From Acidimicrobiales bacterium (lineage in GTDB: Bacteria > Actinomycetota > Acidimicrobiia > Acidimicrobiales > MedAcidi-G1): a stretch of DNA of 63,976 nt. Every line of letters starts with the position of its first letter. Position 1 is the stretch's first letter. The stretch lies in contig JAQWOV010000024.1 of NCBI GenBank assembly GCA_029245675.1, positions 1-63,976 of the forward strand, written 5' to 3'. The notes beneath the pieces are model-generated. The model saw only the letters and a program-made list of their open reading frames with translations. It did not search any database and had not been told where the DNA came from. Both the position numbers and the translations under genes were made by a program. Shown here in pieces: positions 35,497 through 45,513 of this stretch.

Positions 35497-36168
35497 ATGA
35501 ACAGACCAGTACTTATAGCACCTTCTATTCTTCCTGCTGATTTCGCACGTTTAGGTGAAGAATGTTTATCTCTCCAAGAAGCTGGAGTTGACCGGATCCA
35601 TTGGGACATTATGGACGGCGTATTTGTTCCGAACTTGACGGTAGGCCCCGATGTTGTAGCTTCAATTAGGCCACTACTCTCAATAGATTTCGAAGCGCAC
35701 CTGATGGTTGTTGATCCGGACCTATTGATTCCCCGATACATCGAAGCAGGCTGTTCAACCATCCTTGTGCATGCTGAAGCCTGTACTCACCTACATCGAA
35801 CTCTGTCAATTATCGCAGATCTAGGAGCTACTCCGGCAGTCGCACTTAACCCTCACACTCCCCCAGAGGCAATCAGTCAAGTTCGCGATCTTCTCGGCAT
35901 GGTTCTCGTCATGACAGTCAATCCCGGTTTCGGTGGGCAATCCTATATTGTTGAAATGGAATCAAAAGTAGCAAGAATCGCTGAAATGCTTGAAGGGTAC
36001 GATTGCGACATTGAAGTTGATGGAGGAATAGGACCATCAACTATCGCGGCGGCAGCAAAGGCTGGTGCCAACGTCTTCGTTTCCGGAAGCGCTCTATTTA
36101 ACGCTCCTGAAGGATTAACACATGCAACCGCTGACCTAAGACAAAGAGCGGAAGAGGCCAGAAGTTGA
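35497..36168 (+). CDS. rpe: Ribulose-phosphate 3-epimerase
   Basis: A 223-residue TIM-barrel enzyme interconverting ribulose 5-phosphate and xylulose 5-phosphate in the pentose phosphate pathway. IAPSILPADFARLGEE begins the fold. Metal ligands lie in HWDIMDGVFVPNL and FEAHLMV, the phosphate loop in NPGFGGQ, and VDGGIGPSTI ends the barrel. ATG 35497 has AAGGAG upstream; 36 further codons could be read into aceK but are not Rpe-like. Probably cotranscribed with aceK. Confidence 0.94.
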   Translation: MNRPVLIAPSILPADFARLGEECLSLQEAGVDRIHWDIMDGVFVPNLTVGPDVVASIRPLLSIDFEAHLMVVDPDLLIPRYIEAGCSTILVHAEACTHLHRTLSIIADLGATPAVALNPHTPPEAISQVRDLLGMVLVMTVNPGFGGQSYIVEMESKVARIAEMLEGYDCDIEVDGGIGPSTIAAAAKAGANVFVSGSALFNAPEGLTHATADLRQRAEEARS

Positions 36169-36219
36169 ACCTAAAAATACGTATGCTCCCTATGCCCACA
36201 TTGCGATAGCCTTCTTTAC

Positions 36220-36828
36220 ATGACTGAACATTCGATACCTAACTCAACGATCACTTCAAATACTGATGTAGCCGCGGATGGCCGCTTTGATGTTTTCAGC
36301 CGCCTTCTCAAAGATCGAATCATCGTTCTTGGCACCGACGTGAACGACGAAGTAGCTAACTACATCAGCGCACAAATGCTTTTTCTCGAATCACAAGATG
36401 CAGAAAAACCCATTTGGCTATACATCAACTCTCCTGGAGGTTCAGTAACTTCTGGAATGGCCATTTATGACACGATGCAATTTGTCGGACCTGAAGTAGG
36501 AACAATTTGCATGGGCCTCGGCGCCTCAATGGGGCAATTCTTACTATGTGCCGGAGCTCCTGGTAAACGCTACGCACTCCCCCATGCACGAATCATGATG
36601 CATCAACCCTTAGGTGGTGTTCGCGGACAGGTCTCCGATATAGCCATCCAAGCTGAACAAATGGCCTACACCAAAAAAATGCTTCAAGAACGTATAGCAG
36701 AACACACAGGCCAAAAAGTCGAAACTATTGAAGCTGACAGCGACCGCGACCGCTGGTTCACCGCCGAGGAGGCTCGTGACTATGGCATTATTGATCAAGT
36801 TATTGTTCGTCGTGGAGAAATGCATTAA
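36220..36828 (+). CDS. clpP: ATP-dependent Clp protease proteolytic subunit
   Basis: A 202-residue serine peptidase that forms the ClpP barrel with ClpX or ClpC. The catalytic Ser is in [13 protein letters not shown], the His in IMMHQPLGG, and the acidic residue in the [14 protein letters not shown] block. The handle segment [18 protein letters not shown] is present. Actinobacteria usually have two clpP genes in tandem; only one is here and it is not next to clpX. TAGCCT lies seven bases before ATG, consistent with a leaderless message. Confidence 0.95.
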   Translation: MTEHSIPNSTITSNTDVAADGRFDVFSRLLKDRIIVLGTDVNDEVANYISAQMLFLESQDAEKPIWLYINSPGGSVTSGMAIYDTMQFVGPEVGTICMGLGASMGQFLLCAGAPGKRYALPHARIMMHQPLGGVRGQVSDIAIQAEQMAYTKKMLQERIAEHTGQKVETIEADSDRDRWFTAEEARDYGIIDQVIVRRGEMH

Positions 36829-36868
36829 CCAAACAGCAAAAAGGTTTTAAGTCTTTAGCTCAAAGCCT

Positions 36869-36950
36869 GCGGACGTGGCGAAATTGGCATACGCACCGGC
36901 CTTAGGAGCCGGCGCCGCAAGGCATGGGGGTTCGAGTCCCCCCGTCCGCA
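36869..36950 (+). tRNA. tRNA-Leu (anticodon TAG)
   Basis: An 82-base class II tRNA with acceptor stem GCGGACG / CGTCCGC, anticodon loop CTTAGGA (TAG), a variable arm (about 12 bases) and T-loop TTCGAGT. CCA is not encoded. The GGDEF-EAL gene starts one base after the 3' end. Confidence 0.95.
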
Positions 36951-36951
36951 C

Positions 36952-39411
36952 GTGAACAAAAAAGATATATCCATTAATAGCGACCACCAGCTAGCAAATC
37001 AGGGGGCCCATCTAAGCGACCTCGTTGCTTCTTCTCCTGCTGGAATGTTTCTCCTTGATCCTCTTCTCCACTGCGTAGCTATAAACGATTCTTGGAGTTC
37101 TATCACCGGACAAGAAATCGCTGACGCCTTAGGAACAGGATGGCAAGACCATTTAGATCCAAGTGGAAAAACTGGCTTCTTATCAGAGTTGACAAAAACT
37201 ATTGCTGACCAAAAAGGGCTCCGAGGACGATTAAGGCTAAGAAATATTTCTGGCAACCCTTGTTGGATCGATCTTTCGGTTACACCGATTGAAGACGGAG
37301 GGCTACTCACATTCACTGATGTCACTGGACAACTCGATGAAGCATTACGAGCTCAAGAGCTAACACGAGTATTAGAAGCAAGTCCTGATCTAGTCGCCAT
37401 CCTTGATCCATTAGGACGTAACGTTAGATGGGCTAATGCCGCTTTTGAAGAATTAGCCCCGGGGATAGTTGACTCAAGACTCTTTGATCTTTTAGATGGC
37501 TGGTCGCAAGCACAATACGCGGCAACTGCTCTCCCTTCAATTCGGTCCCGAGACATCTGGCGGGGTGAATTTAGACTAGACATTCGTAAAGCCGGATCAT
37601 CTAAGAAAGTTCCTGTATCAGCTCTTCTCGTAGCTCACCGCACCGAAAAACAACAAATTGATGCTATTTCGTTAGTAGCAAGAGATTTAAGTGACTTGCA
37701 TGCTGCGCAACAGCGAGTTGAAGCATCCGAAGTGAGGTTGGCTGCCTTAGTTGAACATGCTTCTGATCTCGTAGCTGTAATCGGAAACGACGGGAAAATC
37801 ATTTACTCCAGTCCCGCAGTTGGTCGTGTACTCGGACGGGATGTTTTAAAACTTGAGGGAACTCCAGTTATAGAGCTTATACATCCAGAAGATCGTGACG
37901 ATCTAGCGGATCAAGTTCCAGAAATGCTTGAAGTTCCAGGAATGTCGCCTGCTTTTGACGCAAGAATTTCCCATGCCGATGGAAGTTGGCTTCATATGGA
38001 GATAGTAGCCACCAACCTTCTAGAGAATCCTGCAATTGGTGGCGTAGTAGTTAATGCGCGAGATATTACCGAAAGAGTAGAAGTAGCCACCCAATTAGAA
38101 GAACGCGCCTTTCATGACGAACTAACTGGCCTGCCTAATCGAGCTCTTCTGCTCGAGCGACTCCGAGATGCTTTACATCGCTCATCACGCCATGACCACA
38201 TGGTCGGAGTTCTGTTCTTAGATCTCGACAACTTCAAAGTAGTGAACGACTCTTTAGGTCATGGCGCTGGAGATGACCTACTAAGAGAAGTTTCCGGGAG
38301 ACTAGAAAAAACTGTGCGACCAGGAGATACAGTCGCTCGACTCGGCGGCGATGAATTCGTTATCGTAATTAGCGGCATGGCGCGCACCACGGATGCTCTA
38401 GTCGCTGCTGAACGAATTCGTCGATCATTATCCACTCCCGTGGAACTCGGCTCAGAGTCAACTGTTGTAACTACCAGTATTGGGATCGCTCTCGCTCATG
38501 GACAAGAGACGCCTGCTGACCTTCTCCGTGATGCCGACACCGCCCTTTATCGAGCTAAAGAAAGAGGAAGAGACCAAGCTGCTGTATTTGATGATCATCT
38601 TCGAGATCAAGCGGTGCGACGCCACAGTGTAGAACAAGAGTTAAGGCAGGCTTTAGAAGAGAACCGCATTGAAGTCTATTTTCAACCTGTTGTACGCATA
38701 TCTGACGGAGCGGTAATAGGGGCGGAAGCTCTTGCACGAATCAGAGTCGAAAGCGGCGACCTGCTACTACCGGATCAATTCATTGATGTCGCCGAAGATA
38801 CAGGTCTCATCGCTGACCTTGGAAGTAAAGTTCTCGGCATTGCGCTAAATCGACTAGGAAAATGGAACAAAGCTAGTAAGAGCCCTCTAAATATGGCAGT
38901 CAACGTCTCTGCACGACAACTATCTGATCCGGCCTTTCCAGAAGTCGTTAGATCCGCATTACAAACAAATGATCTTGACTCGTCTTTGGTGGCTCTTGAA
39001 TTCACCGAAAGCGCTCTTATCGCAGCTAATCCTGTGACAGGAAAAGTTTTAGAAGAGTTAACCGCTATTGGGGTTCAAATCGGACTTGATGACTTTGGAA
39101 CAGGTTTCTCTTCACTTGCCTATCTGAAAAGATTTCCGATCAATTTCTTAAAAATAGATCGTTCTTTCATGACTGGACTCGGCACTAACGATGACGACAC
39201 CGCCATAGTGACTGGGACTATTGCCTTAGCGCACAGTTTGGACCTTGAAGTTGTCGCGGAGGGAGTGGAAACAGAAACCCAGTTGAGTCACTTAAATAAA
39301 CTGAAATGCAATTTCGCTCAAGGTTTTCATTTCTCCGAACCGGTCAGTGACGCAGAATTTGATCGATTCGTTAATCGCACATTTGATCCTTCAGAAATTT
39401 CTCCGAACTAG
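36952..39411 (+). CDS. PAS-GGDEF-EAL cyclic di-GMP turnover protein
   Basis: An 819-residue cytoplasmic signalling protein without membrane helices. Three PAS-like modules occupy about residues 20-130, 140-255 and 265-370. The diguanylate cyclase domain follows, with RLGGDEFVIVIS at about 462-473 carrying an intact GGDEF. The EAL phosphodiesterase domain has GAEALARI at about 590 and DDFGTGFSSLAYLKR at about 713, both intact. Either activity may dominate. The start is GTG 36952, one base after tRNA-Leu, with no ribosome site; trimming of the tRNA 3' end would create a leaderless message. No later start retains the first PAS. Its end overlaps rdgB by four bases (convergent). Confidence 0.9.
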   Translation: MNKKDISINSDHQLANQGAHLSDLVASSPAGMFLLDPLLHCVAINDSWSSITGQEIADALGTGWQDHLDPSGKTGFLSELTKTIADQKGLRGRLRLRNISGNPCWIDLSVTPIEDGGLLTFTDVTGQLDEALRAQELTRVLEASPDLVAILDPLGRNVRWANAAFEELAPGIVDSRLFDLLDGWSQAQYAATALPSIRSRDIWRGEFRLDIRKAGSSKKVPVSALLVAHRTEKQQIDAISLVARDLSDLHAAQQRVEASEVRLAALVEHASDLVAVIGNDGKIIYSSPAVGRVLGRDVLKLEGTPVIELIHPEDRDDLADQVPEMLEVPGMSPAFDARISHADGSWLHMEIVATNLLENPAIGGVVVNARDITERVEVATQLEERAFHDELTGLPNRALLLERLRDALHRSSRHDHMVGVLFLDLDNFKVVNDSLGHGAGDDLLREVSGRLEKTVRPGDTVARLGGDEFVIVISGMARTTDALVAAERIRRSLSTPVELGSESTVVTTSIGIALAHGQETPADLLRDADTALYRAKERGRDQAAVFDDHLRDQAVRRHSVEQELRQALEENRIEVYFQPVVRISDGAVIGAEALARIRVESGDLLLPDQFIDVAEDTGLIADLGSKVLGIALNRLGKWNKASKSPLNMAVNVSARQLSDPAFPEVVRSALQTNDLDSSLVALEFTESALIAANPVTGKVLEELTAIGVQIGLDDFGTGFSSLAYLKRFPINFLKIDRSFMTGLGTNDDDTAIVTGTIALAHSLDLEVVAEGVETETQLSHLNKLKCNFAQGFHFSEPVSDAEFDRFVNRTFDPSEISPN

Positions 39412-39989
39412 ATATTAATCATCTCCACCAGATTTCGAAGAGCGCGTCCTCGATGAGAAATGCCATGCTTCTCTTCTCCCATTTCCGCGAATGAAGAGCC
39501 GTCCCCTTCATAGGGGATGAAGACTGGGTCGTAACCGAATCCTTGATCGCCTTTCCGTGATTCTGAAATCATTCCTTCTACTACACCTGTGGCAATGATT
39601 TCGCTTCCATCGGGATAACAAATCATCGCTACGGTTTTGAAACGGGCCGTACGCAATCTTGGCGGCACCCCATCAAGATTTTGAAGCAACTTCTCAACGT
39701 TTTCTTCATAAGTAGCATTTTCGCCCGAATAACGGGCTGAATGCACACCAGGTTCTCCCTCTAGTGCGTCAACGCTTAAACCGGTGTCATCCGACAGCGC
39801 AGCTATTCCTGTGGCTTTCAAAATAGCTCGGGCCTTCAGTCGGGCATTGTCTTCTAAGGTGTCTCCATCCTCAACCACGTCTGGTACATGATCAGGTCGA
39901 GGAATTAAAGCCACAAGGCCGTCAAGAACTGATGATATTTCTTTCACTTTGTCCGGGTTAGCGCTAGCGACTACCAACTCAGGGAGCAT
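39408..39989 (-). CDS. rdgB: XTP/dITP diphosphatase (RdgB/HAM1)
   Basis: A 193-residue house-cleaning enzyme that hydrolyses non-canonical purine triphosphates. The nucleotide-binding start VVASANPDKVKEI, the catalytic DDTGLSVDAL and GEPGVHSARYSG, and the late SRKGDQGFGYDPVFIP and EEKHGISHRGRAL are all typical. ATG 39989 is behind AACTAAAG. It lies 12 bases downstream of rph, the usual rph-rdgB pairing of Gram-positive bacteria. Confidence 0.95.
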   Translation of the reverse strand: MLPELVVASANPDKVKEISSVLDGLVALIPRPDHVPDVVEDGDTLEDNARLKARAILKATGIAALSDDTGLSVDALEGEPGVHSARYSGENATYEENVEKLLQNLDGVPPRLRTARFKTVAMICYPDGSEIIATGVVEGMISESRKGDQGFGYDPVFIPYEGDGSSFAEMGEEKHGISHRGRALRNLVEMINI

Positions 39990-40001
39990 GACGTTTAATC
40001 T

Positions 40002-40721
40002 TTAGTTCCTAGGAAGTGGCGGAACCGCTAATAACTTTTTCTGAGTCTGAATGATTTCATCAATTCCTGCTGAAGCAAGCCCTATGAGTTCATCTAATTG
40101 ACCGCGGTCGAAGGTTGCGCCTTCGGCTGTTCCTTGCACCTCAACGAACTCTTGAGAGCCGGTCATAACAACATTGAAGTCAACTTCTGCTGCGGCATCT
40201 TCAACATAGGGAAGATCAAGACGGGCTTCGCCGTCAATGATTCCTACAGAAATAGCTGCCAACTCTTCTAAAAGAGGATTCATGTCAATTTCGTTAGCGG
40301 CTATAAGTCTGCTGCATGCATCATGTAAAGCTATATAACCGCCACATATTGATGCTGTTCGTGTTCCGCCGTCTGCTTGAAGAACATCACAATCAACTGT
40401 GATCTCTCTCTCACCAAGTGCTTTAAGATCAACGACTGCCCGCAATGAGCGTCCTATCAGGCGTTGGATTTCTTGACTTCTTCCGGAAGTTTTCCGCCGC
40501 ACTCTTTCACTGCTGGAGCCAGGAAGCATTGCATATTCTGCGGTTACCCATCCTTTACCGGTATTACGTAACCAAGGTGGCACAGAATCATTCATTGAAG
40601 CGGTACAAAGGACTCGAGTGCGACCAAATGAAACAAGGCAAGAACCGAGAGCCATTTCTGTAAAGTCTCGTTCGAATGTCATCGGACGTAATTCATTATT
40701 TTGTCGGCCATCAGGTCGCAC
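40002..40721 (-). CDS. rph: Ribonuclease PH
   Basis: A 239-residue phosphorolytic 3'-exonuclease that trims tRNA 3' ends. GTG 40721 gives the canonical N-terminus [13 protein letters not shown] and has GAGGAG five bases upstream; the GTG two codons earlier is less likely. Phosphate-binding and catalytic blocks include [30 protein letters not shown] and the C-terminal [13 protein letters not shown]. Upstream of the rdgB gene. The window has several tRNA genes lacking encoded CCA. Confidence 0.95.
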   Translation of the reverse strand: MRPDGRQNNELRPMTFERDFTEMALGSCLVSFGRTRVLCTASMNDSVPPWLRNTGKGWVTAEYAMLPGSSSERVRRKTSGRSQEIQRLIGRSLRAVVDLKALGEREITVDCDVLQADGGTRTASICGGYIALHDACSRLIAANEIDMNPLLEELAAISVGIIDGEARLDLPYVEDAAAEVDFNVVMTGSQEFVEVQGTAEGATFDRGQLDELIGLASAGIDEIIQTQKKLLAVPPLPRN

Positions 40722-40868
40722 GGGCACTCCTCGTGTATTTTTATTCGTTTAATCTTCTAGGCAATCTACCTTGACTCATCTGGATTGATTCAGCAACTCA
40801 ATGATCTTAGATCTAATATCCATTGCAATGATAAGAAAGTAATTGGTTTTGGAAGGTACTCTTTAAGT

Positions 40869-41339
40869 GTGCCTGAAAGTAATGATCGTGTAATAGCAAC
40901 AAATCGTCAAGCAAGACGAAACTATGAGCTGTTTGACTCTTGGGAAGCAGGCTTGGTTCTATCAGGTAGCGAAGTGAAGTCCCTTAGAGAGTCAAAAGTT
41001 CAAATTTCGGAAGCTTTTGGACGTGAAGAAGACCGCGAGCTTTGGATCATTGGTCTTCACATATCTCCTTACCGTAACAATCCAAATTTTGCTCATGATC
41101 CGGATCGACCTAAGAAATTGCTCCTTCACCGCAAAGAAATTGAGCGAATCCTTAATCGCCTCAATCGAGATGCTTTAACTCTCGTGCCACTTTCTCTTTA
41201 TTTCTCTAACGGTAAAGCCAAAATAAAAGTTGCTTTAGGGCGAGGGAGATCTGACTATGACAAACGCCAAACCATTGCTAAACGAGACGCAGATAAAGAA
41301 ACGCAAAAAGCTTTAAGTCGTAAACAGCGAGAAGTTTAA
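40869..41339 (+). CDS. smpB: SsrA-binding protein SmpB
   Basis: A 156-residue partner of tmRNA in ribosome rescue. GTG 40869 is chosen with GGAAGG upstream, giving VPESNDRVIATNRQARRNYE; 28 upstream codons can be read but are not SmpB-like. The OB-fold core has WEAGLVLSGSEVKSLRESK and LHISPYRNNPNFAHDP, followed by KLLLHRKEIERI and the basic C-terminal tail KRQTIAKRDADK that enters the A site. The tmRNA gene is 4.2 kb downstream on the same strand, beyond the subtilase. Confidence 0.95.
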   Translation: MPESNDRVIATNRQARRNYELFDSWEAGLVLSGSEVKSLRESKVQISEAFGREEDRELWIIGLHISPYRNNPNFAHDPDRPKKLLLHRKEIERILNRLNRDALTLVPLSLYFSNGKAKIKVALGRGRSDYDKRQTIAKRDADKETQKALSRKQREV

Positions 41340-41340
41340 A

Positions 41341-44300
41341 TCAACTCTGTGCATTTAATAACGCTATTAAGAAGATAAGAACTGAACTTGAGAATCGTTG
41401 AGCTTGAGCTCCTGTCATAGAAGAACCAGCGACACTTTCAAGAGCACTTTGTGTTCCTTCTGAAGCGACATAGAGAGTTGTGATCCCTTCAGATCCTCCG
41501 CAGTCTGTACAAATGGGCGACCAGTCACCCGTGCCTGATGGGAGTAACGCCCGCAAGAAAGCAAGCAACCCAACGGCGGTTAATTGGAAGTCTTCTGCGT
41601 CCATGTTGAAAAAGGTTGCTGCATCAGTGAGATTAGTCATTTCTTCTTGGGAATAATTGACGGTCACTTCGTATTCTTCGACTTCTTCTGCAGGAAAAGA
41701 GTCGGAGGCATCAAATGGTGCTGGATTTATCGTGAAGGAAGAGTCTGAGAAGTCTTCGCTTGCTCCGTTACTGGTAGCTGCTCTAACTAAATAAGACCCG
41801 GATCCGAAAGTCGCAGCGCTGATGCTTAGTGGCGCTGTTTGATCAACTGCTATCTGCACCCCATTACCTGCTACTTCAAGATCCACGCAGAAAACATTTC
41901 CTTGATCCATGCCGAACGAATCTTTGATTTCTATGTACCAAGTTCCAGCTGTAGCCAGCCCTTCAAATGTTGAGAGTGTCTCTTCGGGAATAAAGTTTCC
42001 GAGGTAAGGCGCTGACCCATCTATTACTGACGTTTGAGCATCATCGTCAAAAACTGTCATTTGGCCTAAGCAATCCTTGGAGCCAGTTCCAAAATTGTCT
42101 CCGCTGGATCCTTCCCGATCCATCAGCACCACAGTGGTTCCATCAGGGTGACGAAGAGAGACCGTCAGGTCAGACATCCACGTATGATCTGCTCTTAACC
42201 CAAGAGAGACTTCTTTCACCGTTCCGGAATCGGGGATTTGAATGGGTATTAGAAGAGTTTGGTGATCTTCTATTGGGCTGCTATTTCCCAATTCTTTTGG
42301 TGCTTTATTTACTGAATGAGCGAAAATTGTTAATGGTTCTTGGCCTGTAACCGTCCATGAGATAGGTACTGAAGCATCGTGGTCATATATTTCTCCCCCG
42401 TTTGGCGAGACAACTTCTATCTCTATGGGGGGTTGAGTAGTCGTGGTCGTTGTTGTGGTCGTCGTAGGAGCTGGGCTTCCTCCTCCACTGACAGTAAAAG
42501 CTGAGTTGGATTCATCGGAAGCAAGGCCGCTATCTACTCTGGCAATAAGATTTTTTCCAGCCAATGATGCTGGAACGGTCCAAGATACTGTTCCGTTTGC
42601 TACTGGGATGTCAGCTGCCACGGCTGTACTTGTCCCATTAAAGGTCAGTTGAGCACAAAACAGTTCCCCTTGATCGTAAGTCCATTGGTCATTGATCTTT
42701 ATTTTCCACTGTCCAGCCGGGTTTTGTCCGGAGAACGCGCTGAGTAACTGTTGAGGTTTGTAAGTGCCAGCAAAAGGGGCGGTTCCGTAAAGTATTGAAG
42801 TTTCTGCCGTGTCGGAGAACACCGTCAATTGTCCGCTGCAACTTTCTGCTCCCGAACCGAAATTATCGCCTGAATCCCCTACATGATTTGCAAGTTGAAT
42901 TGTCTGTCCAGAAGGATTAACAAGTTCTATGAGTAGATCTGCGTCCCAAGTGTGGTTGAAACGAAGACCTACCGATAGTGAACTAATTGCGGCAGTAGAC
43001 GTAACATTTAGTGGAATGGTGAGAACGGTATGGTCAACAATAGGTAACGCTGATCCTCCAAGGAACTCTGCGGAAACTGTTTGTTTTTCAATCACAGTTA
43101 CATCAACTGGGCCGGTGGGTCCTACATGGTTCCAAGTAATTTGTTGAGTGTCTCCTGGATCGTATATTTCACCGCCGTTTGGTGACGTGACGGTAATTGA
43201 GCGTTCGATTTCGTTGACGGTTAAGTTGATGAATGTAGATGCAGTACCAGATGAATCAGTTACCTGTGCTCTTACTCGAACCTGTCCTGGAGTGGAAGCA
43301 GTGTAAGTGAAAGTAGCTCCGGTCGTTTGGACTGCATCTCCAATTTTCCATACAACTTGGCCAGAAAGATTATTGTTTGAAGAATCTGTGGCTGTAGCAG
43401 AAAAGACTACGGTGTCTCCTTCTGTCACAACTGTCGCGTTTGAAGTAATGCTCAAAGAAGGAATGGAACCATTAACTGCTGATACTGCCGCAGAAGCACT
43501 AACTCTTCCCTCCGAGTCTGAAATATTTTCAAGCCGGGAATCCCACGTTGAGGTTTCAATGAGAATTCGTTTTATGTCGGCTGTTGATACTGTCGGCGCT
43601 AAAGACCTCATTAATGCAACAATTCCGGCGACATGAGGGGAAGCCATCGATGTTCCGTTGAAACTCGCGTACCCTCCTCCAGTGATAGTGGATCTGATTC
43701 CAGATCCTGGTGCGGCCACATCTACATTTGATGTTCCGTAATTTGAAAAACTTGACTGTGAGCCATCTGATTGGATTGAGGCAACTGAAATAACATTTGA
43801 GTTCTGATATGCAGCTGGATATGTCGGAGATGTATCAATGTTGGTCGAAGCGTTTCCTGCAGCAGCTACAAATACGTGATTTGCTGCTTCGGCTTGTGTA
43901 AGTAGGGTTTCCATTGCGGAGCTGAAACCGCCACCACCCCAGGAATTATTTGAGATGAGGGCTCCGTTGTCAATTGCGTATTGCAATGCTTGTAAAGCAT
44001 GGGACGTCATTCCTGATCCACTGGAATTAAGAAATTTCAGACCCATTACTTGAACTCCGGGAGCTACTCCGACTACCCCAATAGAGTTGGCTGAGGCTGC
44101 AATTGTTCCAGCGACATGTGTTCCATGGTTATTGTCATCATCAGGATTGCCGTCGTTATTAACGAAGTCCCAGCCATGAATGTCGTCGATGAACCCGTTG
44201 TTGTCATCGTCTACGCCATTACCTGGGATTTCATCGCTATTAGTCCAAAGATTGTCGACAAGATCAGGATGGTCTAGGTCTATTCCGGTATCGATGACTG

Positions 44301-44904
44301 CGACAACAATCGAAGAATCACCGAGGGTCTGAGCCCAGGCTCCGGGAGCATCAATACCGTAGGTTGAGTTCATCCCCCATAGTTGGCCAAGGTCTGGATC
44401 ATTGGGGAGGTCTGAGATTTGGAGAACTTCATCAAACTCAGCGCTCTTTATGCGTGAGTCTGACTCTAGAACTGTTAAAACTGATTCGAGTTCATACAGG
44501 GTCTCTATGAGATAGGTTGATCCGTCTGCTACGGCTTTGCCTACCAGAACTCCACCTATCGGTGCTAATACAGCGTTGATTTCTTCATCCGTTAAAGCAT
44601 GTTCAAATTGAACGATCAATCCGAAAGGATTTCTAGACAGAGAAGGGTCTTGAAGGAGTTCCTCTTTAGCGATTTTAGTTGCAGCCTCACCCGGTGTGTA
44701 GCCAGAAGCCAGTAGTTCTTGACCTTCGGTGGAGATACTTAGCCCTTCTAAGGGTGAACTATCTTCATTCGTAGTTATCTCAAGTAAAGATGTTTCGTCT
44801 GATAACACCGTCTCCGCCCCAGCTGCAGATGAGGGTATAGCCCATACTGCTGCAAGAACGCCAAGAGTCAGCAATACGTAAAGGCTTCTATTCCCTATTC
44901 GCAT
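41341..44904 (-). CDS. Secreted subtilisin-like protease with two P domains
   Basis: A 1187-residue exported serine protease. ATG 44904 has TTTGGAG upstream and starts a signal peptide (hydrophobic LYVLLTLGVLAAVWAI, then a PSSAAGA cleavage-type site). After a propeptide, the S8 catalytic Asp is in VVAVIDTGIDLDHPDL (near residue 200), His in NHGTHVAGTIAA (near 258) and Ser in FNGTSMASPH (near 417). Two proprotein-convertase-type P domains follow, each preceded by a SPNGGEIYD repeat and split by a linker with ten consecutive Thr. The C-terminal 120 residues contain CTDCGG and end in a hydrophobic helix. Probably degrades exogenous protein. One base separates it from smpB. Confidence 0.92.
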   Translation of the reverse strand: MRIGNRSLYVLLTLGVLAAVWAIPSSAAGAETVLSDETSLLEITTNEDSSPLEGLSISTEGQELLASGYTPGEAATKIAKEELLQDPSLSRNPFGLIVQFEHALTDEEINAVLAPIGGVLVGKAVADGSTYLIETLYELESVLTVLESDSRIKSAEFDEVLQISDLPNDPDLGQLWGMNSTYGIDAPGAWAQTLGDSSIVVAVIDTGIDLDHPDLVDNLWTNSDEIPGNGVDDDNNGFIDDIHGWDFVNNDGNPDDDNNHGTHVAGTIAASANSIGVVGVAPGVQVMGLKFLNSSGSGMTSHALQALQYAIDNGALISNNSWGGGGFSSAMETLLTQAEAANHVFVAAAGNASTNIDTSPTYPAAYQNSNVISVASIQSDGSQSSFSNYGTSNVDVAAPGSGIRSTITGGGYASFNGTSMASPHVAGIVALMRSLAPTVSTADIKRILIETSTWDSRLENISDSEGRVSASAAVSAVNGSIPSLSITSNATVVTEGDTVVFSATATDSSNNNLSGQVVWKIGDAVQTTGATFTYTASTPGQVRVRAQVTDSSGTASTFINLTVNEIERSITVTSPNGGEIYDPGDTQQITWNHVGPTGPVDVTVIEKQTVSAEFLGGSALPIVDHTVLTIPLNVTSTAAISSLSVGLRFNHTWDADLLIELVNPSGQTIQLANHVGDSGDNFGSGAESCSGQLTVFSDTAETSILYGTAPFAGTYKPQQLLSAFSGQNPAGQWKIKINDQWTYDQGELFCAQLTFNGTSTAVAADIPVANGTVSWTVPASLAGKNLIARVDSGLASDESNSAFTVSGGGSPAPTTTTTTTTTTQPPIEIEVVSPNGGEIYDHDASVPISWTVTGQEPLTIFAHSVNKAPKELGNSSPIEDHQTLLIPIQIPDSGTVKEVSLGLRADHTWMSDLTVSLRHPDGTTVVLMDREGSSGDNFGTGSKDCLGQMTVFDDDAQTSVIDGSAPYLGNFIPEETLSTFEGLATAGTWYIEIKDSFGMDQGNVFCVDLEVAGNGVQIAVDQTAPLSISAATFGSGSYLVRAATSNGASEDFSDSSFTINPAPFDASDSFPAEEVEEYEVTVNYSQEEMTNLTDAATFFNMDAEDFQLTAVGLLAFLRALLPSGTGDWSPICTDCGGSEGITTLYVASEGTQSALESVAGSSMTGAQAQRFSSSVLIFLIALLNAQS

Positions 44905-45062
44905 CTCTGCTCCAAAGACTTGTTTATTTACCAAAATTGATTAATACCACCGTAGATCAACTTTTGGTAAAAGTGTCATCGCCCCGAGAACATCTTTCAT
45001 TTAAAAGAAAATGTGTTCTTTTTGTTGAAAAGTGGCTTGGAGAATATGGAATTTATCTAAAT

Positions 45063-45380
45063 CTACTTAGAAGTATCTAATACTTCTTCAGCCTCATCAT
45101 CAATCATATAGTAGGTCTTTCCTTCTATTTGATGTTCATGAAATTGCCCTGATGGTGATGCTGCTTCGGCTGCTTCGGGGGTCAGGTAGATTTCCCCTTC
45201 ACACTCATCAATTATTACGGTATCTCCGTCTTCAAATTCCGGATTTTCTCCATCTTCTTGCTCTACAGGTTCTTCAACTGGGACTTCTTCAGAGTCCCCT
45301 TCGAGAGCTGACACGCTGCTCATTGAAATCGCGAAAATTACTACTGATAAAGCCACGATGAGAGAAATGATTGTGCGCAT
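45063..45380 (-). CDS. Small secreted acidic protein
   Basis: A 105-residue protein with an N-terminal signal peptide (MRTIISLIVALSVVIFAISM, then SSVSA-type cleavage site). The mature part is strongly acidic (EEVPVEEPVEQEDGENPEFEDG) with few hydrophobic residues. I do not recognise it; the C-terminus (HQIEGKTYYMIDDEAEEVL) could form a small beta unit. It lies between the subtilase and the tmRNA, with the promoter of the latter opposite its start. The composition is typical of exported proteins of marine bacteria. Confidence 0.65.
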   Translation of the reverse strand: MRTIISLIVALSVVIFAISMSSVSALEGDSEEVPVEEPVEQEDGENPEFEDGDTVIIDECEGEIYLTPEAAEAASPSGQFHEHQIEGKTYYMIDDEAEEVLDTSK

Positions 45381-45478
45381 GTCTCCATTTTAACTTCAAA
45401 GAGAAATGGAAACACGGCAGCTAAATCAAGCCTCTCAAAACTTGTCGCAGAGTTCCGATAGCATGAGACCCTAGTTAT

Positions 45479-45508
45479 TTGACAATCTAACGAATTAATG
45501 AATATTCG
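45479..45508 (+). promoter_or_regulatory. Putative ssrA promoter
   Basis: A perfect -35 TTGACA (45479-45484) is separated by 18 bases from a weak -10 TATTCG (45503-45508). The tmRNA 5' end follows five bases later at 45514. The -10 is poor, so the assignment rests on position and the exact -35. Confidence 0.5.
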
Positions 45509-45513
45509 TTTAC

